In this document: positions 33,564 through 41,750 of the stretch, in pieces
Layout of the letters: the number at the start of each line of letters is the position of its first letter
Numbering within the stretch: position 1 is the first letter of the stretch
Assembly: GCA_002506365.1 (NCBI GenBank)
Contig: DAXK01000048.1
Location: 27,942-91,941, forward strand
Direction of reading: 5' to 3'
DNA length: 64,000 bases
DNA from: an archaeon UBA583
Lineage (GTDB): Archaea > Nanobdellota > Nanobdellia > Woesearchaeales > UBA583
Notes under the pieces: model-generated
Databases searched by the model: none
What the model saw: only the letters and a program-made list of their open reading frames with translations
Told to the model about the DNA's origin: nothing
Translations under genes and position numbers: made by a program

Positions 33564-33980
33564 ATGGACATTTATTTATACCCACATAATGAACTTTTTA
33601 AAGAGGATAAATTAAAACAAGTAAGTGAATACTTAAAATCAAGATATTTTATTTTACAAAAAACTGCAGCTTTTTGTGATTCTTCTGAGTTTTTCATATT
33701 AAAAGATACTGAAAAAAGTGAAAACAGAAATAGTTATTGTAGTATTGAATTAATGAAAAATACTATTCAAATTAATTTCCCAGTTAAAGATGAAGATTTC
33801 AAATTACTAGAAAATTTAAAACCAATTAGTTTTGAAAAACATTTTTTTCTCGATACAATGAAATTTATAGTAGAAACATTACATCCTGAAGAATGGAGCA
33901 CAAGTTCTATTCCAGCATATGTTGGAATGGTGTATGATTTTCATAATAAAATACTATTCACGCCTAGTAGATATAAATAA
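33564..33980 (+). CDS. Hypothetical protein
   Basis: The 138-residue protein is not recognised. It looks soluble and alpha/beta (DIYLYPHNELF, YCSIELMKNTIQINFPV, HPEEWSTSSIPAYVGMVYDF). A clear TTTATAAAT box about 25 bases before the ATG supports a real, leaderless gene. It stands between two minus-strand units. Confidence 0.55.
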   Translation: MDIYLYPHNELFKEDKLKQVSEYLKSRYFILQKTAAFCDSSEFFILKDTEKSENRNSYCSIELMKNTIQINFPVKDEDFKLLENLKPISFEKHFFLDTMKFIVETLHPEEWSTSSIPAYVGMVYDFHNKILFTPSRYK

Positions 33981-34043
33981 ACATAATTATATAATTTATA
34001 TAATCAATTTATCTTATCTCTTAAAAATTAATTAAATTAATAA

Positions 34044-34799
34044 TTATAAAGTATCAACAAACCAATTAACAACTAACTTATTTGTTCTCTCTAAATTTAA
34101 ACCTAAACTATGATTTTCACCTTCAATAATATCAATTTTTTTATTTTCAACTTTTAATAAATTAAATGCATTTTCACTATGTTTAAATGGAATTACTTTA
34201 TCTTTTGTTCCATGAATTAAATAACAAGAGATATTAACATTCTCCATAATTTCTTTTTGATCAACATTATGTCTTTCAACCTCCATTTTTTCAGAAATAT
34301 CGTAAACTCTATCATTTTTATCAGTAACTCTCATAAAACCATTTCTATGCATCTCATCAACTTTTTCCTTTCCAAATCTATCCTCAAACAAATAAGAAAT
34401 CTTATCTGTAACTGGAGCTAATAAACAAATTGACTTTAATTTTTCTAAACTTTGATTTAAAGTAATAACTCCTCCAAGTGAATGTCCGCAAACACCAATA
34501 TTTTGATATCCTTGATACCTCACATACGAAAGTATACATCGAACATCCATAATTCCTGAACTTATAGAAATTTGCTCTGAATCTGAATCTCCACTCCCTG
34601 ACAAATCAAAAGAAAACACATTAATATTTTTTTCAACTAACAAATTTGCAAGTTCCACAAATTTACCCTTCCTTTTACGCTCAGACATAAAACCATGAAC
34701 TAATACAACAACTTTATTTTTATTTTTATCACTAGTACAATAAAAATCTCCAACTAAAGTTTTTCCTAAAAGATTTTTAATCTCTACAACTTCACTCAT
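34044..34799 (-). CDS. Alpha/beta hydrolase
   Basis: The product of about 251 residues is a serine hydrolase: VVVLVHGFMSERKRKGKF (oxyanion HG), the nucleophile elbow GHSLGG, a late Asp in HGTKDKVIPF and His in GENHSL. The substrate is unknown; the HGFMSxRxRGKF opening is typical of small S33-like peptidases/esterases. The ATG at 34799 overlaps the gpsA stop by 8 bases, so the genes are translationally coupled. Confidence 0.8.
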   Translation of the reverse strand: MSEVVEIKNLLGKTLVGDFYCTSDKNKNKVVVLVHGFMSERKRKGKFVELANLLVEKNINVFSFDLSGSGDSDSEQISISSGIMDVRCILSYVRYQGYQNIGVCGHSLGGVITLNQSLEKLKSICLLAPVTDKISYLFEDRFGKEKVDEMHRNGFMRVTDKNDRVYDISEKMEVERHNVDQKEIMENVNISCYLIHGTKDKVIPFKHSENAFNLLKVENKKIDIIEGENHSLGLNLERTNKLVVNWFVDTL

Positions 34800-35748
34800 T
34801 TTTAACCTCACAACAATTAAAATTTAAATTCTCCAAAATAAAAATAAATTCCTTTAATTTAATTTTATGATCAACTAATTTACAAATACTTGGCAAAATT
34901 ACTAAATCATCAAATAAATTTGAATTATTTTTTTGCATTTTAATTAATGAATAAATAGAATTCAAACCTTCAACAGTGTAATCAATTTTTTCTAAACTTG
35001 AATTAACATCTCCCTTAACACACACAAGTTCCCCAAACTTAAAATTTCGTGATTCTTCTTGACTTGTAGTCATATACAAATCAGCTTGTAATAATGGATT
35101 AGTTAAACAATTAACAAAATCTCCTCCAAACTTTTCTACAATTGATGAAATTTCACAATAAATTTTACTTGCAACTGAATACTTAAAATTCAAAGACTCA
35201 AACTCACCAAAACTAATACCACAAACAAAAGCTGCAACATTTTTCAAAGCTGAAGTAATTTCAAAACTTAAAATATCACTTGAATATGAACAAATATTTT
35301 TACAAAATAATTTTGAAAATTCTTTAGCTACAAAAATATCAAATCCTGAAATATTTAATCTTGTAATATTTGGATTAATCATAATCTCACTTGCAAACCC
35401 AGGCCCTGCCAAATAACAAATATTATCTTTATCAAAATATTCTCTAAACAAAGAACTTAACAATTTTCCATCACTAGAAAATCCTTTAGTTCCGATTAAA
35501 ACTTTTTGACTTTCCTTAAAAAAACACACATATTGTTTCAAAAAATCAAAAATAAACATACTTGGAATTGCAAAAACTAAATAATCACAATTCAAAACTT
35601 TTTCAATTGAAGAAAAATTAGAAATATCTTTTTTCTCAACATCCCAAATTAAAACATCATTATTTTTATTTAAACACAATAACTTATTCAAAGCTGCTCC
35701 ATAAGCTCCAGCTCCAATAATTCCGATTTTTTTTTTAGACATACTCAT
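34792..35748 (-). CDS. gpsA: Glycerol-3-phosphate dehydrogenase, NAD(P)-dependent
   Basis: This enzyme reduces dihydroxyacetone phosphate to sn-glycerol-3-phosphate. The 318-residue protein has the nucleotide loop IGAGAYGAAL, GTKGF, LAGPGFASEI and the catalytic Lys in ITSALKNVAAFVCG. It is the bacterial type; archaeal lipids use glycerol-1-phosphate made by another enzyme. Its presence may serve glycerol metabolism or bacterial-style lipids. It overlaps the hydrolase gene downstream and lies 4 bases from the exonuclease gene upstream. Confidence 0.85.
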   Translation of the reverse strand: MSMSKKKIGIIGAGAYGAALNKLLCLNKNNDVLIWDVEKKDISNFSSIEKVLNCDYLVFAIPSMFIFDFLKQYVCFFKESQKVLIGTKGFSSDGKLLSSLFREYFDKDNICYLAGPGFASEIMINPNITRLNISGFDIFVAKEFSKLFCKNICSYSSDILSFEITSALKNVAAFVCGISFGEFESLNFKYSVASKIYCEISSIVEKFGGDFVNCLTNPLLQADLYMTTSQEESRNFKFGELVCVKGDVNSSLEKIDYTVEGLNSIYSLIKMQKNNSNLFDDLVILPSICKLVDHKIKLKEFIFILENLNFNCCEVKNE

Positions 35749-35752
35749 TTAT

Positions 35753-36496
35753 CTACTCAAACCCTAATAACTTTTTCTTTTCACTCAAATAAAAATTTAA
35801 TAAATAATCTAAATTAACAATATCCTCTTCATTATACTTTAATAAAATTCTTAAAGCTTCCTGGTCACCATTTCTATATCTTCGCCATAACCTAACGGCC
35901 TCACGACCATCAACATCCGCAACTTCACCATCACGCACAATTCCAAGTTCACGCTCAATTTTTTTTAATCCTCCAGCATAACCTAACTCTTTTAATAAAA
36001 ATCTTAAATCAAAATGAACAAAATCAAACTTTTCACCAGATTTTTGTTCAATAAAAGGCATATCAAACTGCTTTCCATTAAAAGTTACAACTGTATCAAA
36101 TTCCTTTAACTTTTCAAATCCTTTCTCCATATCCTTATCGTGGATATAAATATGTGGAGTCTCACCATCATAAATTCCTAAAACTGTTAAAGTATCAGTC
36201 CACCTAGATAAACCAGTAGTTTCAATATCTACAAAACAAATTTTCCCTAATTTTTTTAATCTCCAATGTTCATTTAACTTCAATTTATCAGCAAAATATT
36301 TCAAATTATTTTCACCTAAATGTTGTCTAGAAAATGCAATTTCATTTCTAATTGTAGCCTTTTTTTTCTCAGGTATAAAATCAATAGAATCATAATTATC
36401 AACATAATCTTGCCAAGACTTAATTCCATTCTCCCACAACTTTTTTTCCGTATTTTCTGATACTCCATCAATATGTACAAAAGTATTTTCAATCAT
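35753..36496 (-). CDS. YprB-like RNase H-fold exonuclease
   Basis: The protein of about 247 residues has a DEDD-type 3'-5' exonuclease fold, related to YprB: VDIETTGLSRWTDTL (first DxE), VTFNGKQFDMPFI (second Asp), and YNEEDIVNLDYLL (last Asp). The N-terminal 60 residues include a short helix-hairpin-like part (VHIDGVSENTEKKLWENGI). The substrate is probably RNA or DNA ends in repair or turnover. The ORF can begin at a TTG at 36508; the ATG at 36496 was chosen. It leads the three-gene operon with gpsA and a hydrolase. Confidence 0.75.
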   Translation of the reverse strand: MIENTFVHIDGVSENTEKKLWENGIKSWQDYVDNYDSIDFIPEKKKATIRNEIAFSRQHLGENNLKYFADKLKLNEHWRLKKLGKICFVDIETTGLSRWTDTLTVLGIYDGETPHIYIHDKDMEKGFEKLKEFDTVVTFNGKQFDMPFIEQKSGEKFDFVHFDLRFLLKELGYAGGLKKIERELGIVRDGEVADVDGREAVRLWRRYRNGDQEALRILLKYNEEDIVNLDYLLNFYLSEKKKLLGFE

Positions 36497-36581
36497 AAAT
36501 AAAATCAAATCTATTGTCTTTAAAAGTATTAGTTACCCATAATTTCAAAACACTTATAAACCTAAAAAACACATAAAAACT

Positions 36582-37151
36582 ATGAATAAAATTGTCCCAT
36601 TATTTAAACAATATGATGAAAAAACTTTCATCTATACTCCAACTCACGGGGAAGTTACAGCCCTTCAAACAATTGCCACATACACTGGAGAAAAATATTT
36701 CTTAGTTGAAGAACTTCAAACAGTATCCAAACTAATTTCAAATATATATCATGATAACAAAAAAGAAACTCTTGACAAAATAATTGATAAAAGTTTAAAC
36801 AACTCATGGGATTTAAGTATTGGTTGTCCTCAAGTAACTACACCAACATTTGGAGTTGAATATACTCTAGACATCACAGAACCATTTGAATATTTATTAA
36901 AAGAACATGATTTATTACCTCAAGAACTCCCAAGATTATTTCATTCATTTTACATTAATCAATTTTTAGAACAATTTAATGAAAAAAATAAAGCTCTATT
37001 TATACAATTTCCAGATAAATATCTTACAAGGAAAGATGCAATGAGCAAAGCAAATTCAGATACACTTGAACTGTTTTCAATTGGAAATATAAAAGGATTC
37101 AAACAAAATAAAATCATTGGTGAAAATAAAACACTAGAAATAATATTATAA
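36582..37151 (+). CDS. Hypothetical protein, first of a pair
   Basis: This 189-residue soluble protein was not recognised. It contains LSIGCPQVTTPTFGVEYTLD and a helical C-terminal half. A CTTATAAAC box lies about 25 bases before the ATG. Its stop is two bases before the ATG of the next gene, so the two are co-transcribed and probably act together. Confidence 0.55.
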   Translation: MNKIVPLFKQYDEKTFIYTPTHGEVTALQTIATYTGEKYFLVEELQTVSKLISNIYHDNKKETLDKIIDKSLNNSWDLSIGCPQVTTPTFGVEYTLDITEPFEYLLKEHDLLPQELPRLFHSFYINQFLEQFNEKNKALFIQFPDKYLTRKDAMSKANSDTLELFSIGNIKGFKQNKIIGENKTLEIIL

Positions 37152-37153
37152 AA

Positions 37154-37783
37154 ATGTCAAACAAAATAATCCAACTAAATCAATTTAGAAAACAACCAAC
37201 ATCATTTGAAAAAAATCAAACTTTAGATTTTGACACATATCTAACTGGGGATGAAATTATTTATAATAAATCACCAAATCAAGAATTATTTGAAATATTT
37301 ATATTTAACTGTGACCCTAAATTAAAACATTGGGAACTATCTCACAACGGACTAAAAGATTTACAACAAATTCAAGAAATCTTTCCAAAAGATTTAGAAG
37401 ATACAATTAAACAACTTCAAACATCAAATTTTTATTTTAATGAAACCTTATCTGACTTTGAATACTCTTCAGAAATAATTATACAAGAAGATAAAATAAC
37501 AAATCATTTAATCTCACAATATAAATTAAATATCTCAAAAGTAACATCATTAGGATACACAAGATTTTTTCAATTATTCTGTGATAGATATAATGGAATT
37601 AATGAATTAGATTCTGACTTTGAACTATTCACAAAAGACCAAATTAGATACTTAGCAGTAAAAGAAAATAATCAAAATGTTCTAAAAACAATAGTAGAAT
37701 TTCCACAAATAAATGAGGAAAATTTAGAATACTTTTTACAATACTGGAACGATACAGTATTTGATAAAAATTCAAAAATTTAA
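37154..37783 (+). CDS. Hypothetical protein, second of a pair
   Basis: The 209-residue soluble protein was not recognised. It is acidic with mixed alpha/beta content (EIFIFNCDPKLKHWELSHNG, TSLGYTRFFQLFCDRYNG). It lies directly after the gene at 36582 and shares its promoter. Confidence 0.55.
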   Translation: MSNKIIQLNQFRKQPTSFEKNQTLDFDTYLTGDEIIYNKSPNQELFEIFIFNCDPKLKHWELSHNGLKDLQQIQEIFPKDLEDTIKQLQTSNFYFNETLSDFEYSSEIIIQEDKITNHLISQYKLNISKVTSLGYTRFFQLFCDRYNGINELDSDFELFTKDQIRYLAVKENNQNVLKTIVEFPQINEENLEYFLQYWNDTVFDKNSKI

Positions 37784-37829
37784 TAATAATTCAAATTAAA
37801 TAACTTAAAATAAAAAACAAGATCAATAA

Positions 37830-38921
37830 TTATTGAACTCTTTGCCTTGAAGTTTTAATTAATTGACTTCTAATACTATTTCTTAAATCAACAAGTTCAT
37901 CAAAATCATAAAAAAAATTAATCTTTTCATCCTTAATCAAACTTAAATCACTTGGTTTTTTACTCAAAACAAACTGTGTAAAACTCTCAGCAATATCCTC
38001 TCCAGGATTAGTAGCTGCATACTCTGTAACAAAATCATTCTCATAACTATAATAATCAACATTATCAATACCATAATCAGCACCTTTCCAAAATAAATTA
38101 TAATATTTTTCAAAATAAGAACTTGACTTTAAACAACCTTCACCAGAATAATAATTATAACACTCATCAAAATTAATATCATAATCAACTTGATTTTTAT
38201 TTAATGTTAAAATATGTGCAAATTCATGAATTAATGTATACTGAAATTCCTTTAAATCATTTGGATTATAATCAGCAATATCAATTGCTAAAAACCATTT
38301 ATTCTCATCATTTTCAAGCTGAGAAACGTACGCTAAAGTCTCATCCTTACCATCTGTAAAAACTTTATACTCAAATAAATCTTTATCAAAATACTTAGAA
38401 GGAATTAAACGAACAAATTCTTTAAACATTAAATTATGAGTTTTAATATCACTTTGGAAATCTAAATACTCATCAGAAACATCATCATTATAACCTTCAC
38501 TTAATAATCCTTTATTAATATCATAACTAGTTAAAGTAATTTCAAGTACTTTTTCAGAATTTTCATCATCATTATAAATATCAACATCTTCAAATTCAGA
38601 ACCAAAATCTAAATCATCTAATTTATCTAAATACTTATCATATAAAACATCAAACTTATCACACTCTTTATCAGTATCACAAACAAAATCAACATAACAC
38701 TCATCAAACTCAGCATCATAACTTTCAAATTCAAAACATCCATTATCGGACACTTCTAATTTTTCTAATCTTGAATTAACAATTTTATCAAACTCTTTAA
38801 CACTAATAGAATTTATATTTTCATCATTTTCAATCTCAACACTTTCATTCAAATTATCATCTAAGTTTGCACACCCAGAAAATAAAATTGAAATAATAAT
38901 AATACTTAAAATACTTTTCAT
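37830..38921 (-). CDS. Lipoprotein with zinc metallopeptidase motif
   Basis: The 363-residue protein begins with a signal segment and lipobox (SILSIIIISILFSGC, Cys17) and a Asp/Glu/Asn-rich linker. The motif HEFAH at 232-236 marks a zinc metallopeptidase, and the later NPGEDIAESFTQFV segment supplies a probable third ligand Glu in a gluzincin-like arrangement. Several Cys (GCFEFE, DECYVDFVCDTDKECDKF, DECYNYYSGEGC) may form disulfides. It is likely an exported protease anchored by Lgt. Target unknown. Confidence 0.75.
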   Translation of the reverse strand: MKSILSIIIISILFSGCANLDDNLNESVEIENDENINSISVKEFDKIVNSRLEKLEVSDNGCFEFESYDAEFDECYVDFVCDTDKECDKFDVLYDKYLDKLDDLDFGSEFEDVDIYNDDENSEKVLEITLTSYDINKGLLSEGYNDDVSDEYLDFQSDIKTHNLMFKEFVRLIPSKYFDKDLFEYKVFTDGKDETLAYVSQLENDENKWFLAIDIADYNPNDLKEFQYTLIHEFAHILTLNKNQVDYDINFDECYNYYSGEGCLKSSSYFEKYYNLFWKGADYGIDNVDYYSYENDFVTEYAATNPGEDIAESFTQFVLSKKPSDLSLIKDEKINFFYDFDELVDLRNSIRSQLIKTSRQRVQ

Positions 38922-39004
38922 AATAACATAAAAATTAATCTCCTTAAAAATATTATTAACTAAAATAAAAAACTATTTAACTATCAAAATATTATAATAC
39001 TCAA

Positions 39005-39412
39005 ATGTTAATTCAAACCGTAAACCTAATTCCACTAAATCAGGATAAAACAAAAATATTATTATTCAAAAGAGCAGATTTAGGAGAAAATTTAAATAAA
39101 TGGTGTCTGCCTGGTGGAACTTTAAATCAATTTGAAAAATCTCAAAGAGGATTAGAGAGAGAAATTTACGAAGAAACAGGATGTGAAATATCAAAACTCA
39201 GATTTTTTAGAGAATATAAATCTTTTATGGAACAATCGGAAATCCAATCAAAATACTATAGTGGAAACTTATTTGGTAAAATCGAATTAAATCCTTATGA
39301 ACTATCTGAACATAAATGGTTTAAACTAAATTCATGTCTTAAAAAATTAGATTTCGCATTTAACCATAAAGAAGTAATATTTAATTATATTGATTCTAAA
39401 AAATATTATTAA
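39005..39412 (+). CDS. Nudix hydrolase
   Basis: This 135-residue enzyme hydrolyses nucleoside-diphosphate-linked compounds. The Nudix box is complete at residues 37-59: GGTLNQFEKSQ, then RGLEREIYEETG. The first strand region (VNLIPLNQDKTKILLFKRAD) and WCLPGG fit. Substrate is not predictable; housecleaning of damaged nucleotides is common for such short members. Confidence 0.88.
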   Translation: MLIQTVNLIPLNQDKTKILLFKRADLGENLNKWCLPGGTLNQFEKSQRGLEREIYEETGCEISKLRFFREYKSFMEQSEIQSKYYSGNLFGKIELNPYELSEHKWFKLNSCLKKLDFAFNHKEVIFNYIDSKKYY

Positions 39413-39428
39413 TATTTTAATAAAACCT

Positions 39429-40529
39429 TTATTTTTTATAAAATACATCAATATTAATTGGTTCTCCACCAAGCTTACCAAATCTTTGGGAACCTAATTG
39501 TGAATGGAAATGCTTTCTTTGACTCGCAGGTTTCATTTCTTCTAAAGTATTTTCTCTAAAAAATACTCCATCTTTTATCATTTGAGTTTTTTCTTCAACT
39601 GATTTTCCAAGTAAAACATAATCAGGACTAGTATCCATACAAACAGACATTTTACCCTCAGGCATAATTCTTAATTTATGACAACCTCCGCAAGCATATC
39701 TATCAGTATGCATAGATAAAACTCCAACATTTACACCCGTATCACCAACAGTAAAATAACTATATGATGGATTATCTCCTTCAATATTTTTTCTATGCAT
39801 TGGAGTTAAAGGCCCAATTCTCTCAAGTGCGGAAATAATTTCATCACGTTGAACCATTTCATTTTCCCAATAATTTCTCCCATGATCTTGTAATTGAGCA
39901 GGATTTGAAGCAAAAAATTGATTTAACTTTAAAACTAATTCTCCCTTATTATCTCTAGAATTAATATCTTGAACATATCTAACCATATTTTCAATTTCAG
40001 GTAAAGTGGATCTCATAGTACAACAACTCATCTTAGTAATACCAGACATTTTTTCAACAGAATCCTCTAAAGAACTTAAAACTCTAGGTAAAATATCCTT
40101 TTTAGTTAAATGATAAAATCTTTCTTTATCTAAAGTATCCAAACTAACAATAACTCTAGTTAAACCATTCTCAATACACTCATCTAAATTTTTATATAGA
40201 TTATACCCATTTGTTGTAACAACTTGTTTTTCAAATCCAACATCCTGAGCAGCTTTAACACAATCTACAAAATCACGCCTAACAGTAGGCTCACCACCAG
40301 TCCAATGAACTCTTTTAATTCCATTATTATTAGAAGCTTGTAAAATTTGAGTAACCTCCTCTAAAGAGATTTCACTCTGTCTTGGGAAACCTCCCTCAGG
40401 AGCACAATATGTACAACTAAAATTACAATTTGGGGTAAGTCCAAATCGTACATGCCATTTATTCATTTCATCCCCTTCAAACATATGTGAATAACCAAAT
40501 TCTCTCTCTATTCCTGATTTATCAACCAT
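39429..40529 (-). CDS. MoaA-like radical SAM enzyme
   Basis: The 366-residue protein has C35xxxC39xxC42 (CNFSCTYCAPEGG), TGGEPTVRRDF, TTNGYNLYKN and SLDTLDKERFY, all as in MoaA (GTP 3',8-cyclase, first step of molybdopterin synthesis). A second cluster motif CGGC-x13-C (YACGGCHKLRIMPEGKMSVC) also matches MoaA. It differs at the end: MoaA normally finishes with Gly-Gly, while here GG is followed by EPINIDVFYKK. No other molybdopterin gene is in the window, so the substrate may differ. Confidence 0.72.
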   Translation of the reverse strand: MVDKSGIEREFGYSHMFEGDEMNKWHVRFGLTPNCNFSCTYCAPEGGFPRQSEISLEEVTQILQASNNNGIKRVHWTGGEPTVRRDFVDCVKAAQDVGFEKQVVTTNGYNLYKNLDECIENGLTRVIVSLDTLDKERFYHLTKKDILPRVLSSLEDSVEKMSGITKMSCCTMRSTLPEIENMVRYVQDINSRDNKGELVLKLNQFFASNPAQLQDHGRNYWENEMVQRDEIISALERIGPLTPMHRKNIEGDNPSYSYFTVGDTGVNVGVLSMHTDRYACGGCHKLRIMPEGKMSVCMDTSPDYVLLGKSVEEKTQMIKDGVFFRENTLEEMKPASQRKHFHSQLGSQRFGKLGGEPINIDVFYKK

Positions 40530-40652
40530 ACCTTCTCTGTGTTTTCGATATTTATAAAATTTACTTAACGAGATATTTATTTATACTTTAAATTAGTTAC
40601 ATTTAAATAATTTGAAAATCATACTTAAATATAATTCATAAAAAATTCAAAA

Positions 40653-41678
40653 ATGGAACAAACATTTTATATTATTAAACCTGAAGCTATTAATTGTTCT
40701 GATCAAATTAACTTCCAAATTTCATCAGAATTTAAAATTGTTGAAAAAACTAAAATTGCTTTAACTGAAAATGATTTAAAATATTTAGCTAAATATGATT
40801 TAGGTTATTTACAAGATCCAAATTTATTTGAAACATTTAAATTTTTTATGCGACAAGATGTTGTTCAAGTTGGTATATTAGAAAAATTTAATGCCATTAA
40901 AGATTTTCAAAATTTATGTGGTTTACTTCCAAATCCAAAAGATAATTTAAGTTCCACATTAAGAAATCAATATGGAAAACCAACTCAAAGTTATAATGGA
41001 ATTCAATTTTTTTTAAATGCAATTCACAAATCCCAAGACACAACTGAAGCTCAACATGAAATAGATTTATTTCATACTTCATTAAAAAAAAGAACACTAT
41101 TAGAAAATTCAAAAGAACTTGCTAAAAGAGTTTATGATTATCCTCATTCTAATACACACAAAGCATATTTAGAAAGCCTTGATACAATATGGAATCATCA
41201 CATTATACCAGTTGTAGATTCAGTTCAAAATCATAATAAACATTATGATTTTAACTTAGAAGAAACATTAATTGCAGGATACTTTCACGATGTTGGAAGA
41301 ATTATAGGTGATGATGATAATCACCATACAATCGGTGCTGAATATATGAGTGAAAAACTATTAAACTTAGGAGTTTCACAAAATAAAATTGAAAGAATTT
41401 ATGATACAGTATTAAACCATAGAGGTTCAGTCCCAGTAAATAGAAAAACTATTGAATCTCAAGTTTTAGCATCAGCAGATGGATTTGCAACAATCCAATA
41501 TTTCCCCTTAGTATTTCATTCATCATATTCAAAACATAACTTAAAAATTTCAAATGGAGTTTCAAAAGCAAAAATAAAACTTCAAAAAGCATGGAATAAA
41601 TTAATGCCAGAAATAAAACCACAAATAAAAGAAACATATAGTTTATTAGAAAAAACTCTAACAACTATGGAAAATTAA
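40653..41678 (+). CDS. Nucleoside diphosphate kinase fused to HD domain
   Basis: The 341-residue protein joins two domains. Residues 1-140 read as NDP kinase: FYIIKPEA (Lys9), VVQVGILEKFNAIKDFQNLCG, the NP and STLRNQYG phrases (Arg104), and NAIHKSQD with the phosphohistidine His125. Residues 150-341 form an HD phosphohydrolase: NHHIIPVVDSV, GYFHDVGRIIG (His212-Asp213), and VLNHRGSVPVN. The kinase makes nucleoside triphosphates; HD domains hydrolyse phosphate esters of nucleotides. The fusion is unusual and suggests nucleotide pool or signal control. Substrate unknown. Confidence 0.72.
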   Translation: MEQTFYIIKPEAINCSDQINFQISSEFKIVEKTKIALTENDLKYLAKYDLGYLQDPNLFETFKFFMRQDVVQVGILEKFNAIKDFQNLCGLLPNPKDNLSSTLRNQYGKPTQSYNGIQFFLNAIHKSQDTTEAQHEIDLFHTSLKKRTLLENSKELAKRVYDYPHSNTHKAYLESLDTIWNHHIIPVVDSVQNHNKHYDFNLEETLIAGYFHDVGRIIGDDDNHHTIGAEYMSEKLLNLGVSQNKIERIYDTVLNHRGSVPVNRKTIESQVLASADGFATIQYFPLVFHSSYSKHNLKISNGVSKAKIKLQKAWNKLMPEIKPQIKETYSLLEKTLTTMEN

Positions 41679-41750
41679 TATATTGATAATTTTATCTTTA
41701 ATTTATATAACTAAAAAAATAGAATTAATTTTCTTTGAAAATTAATAAAA

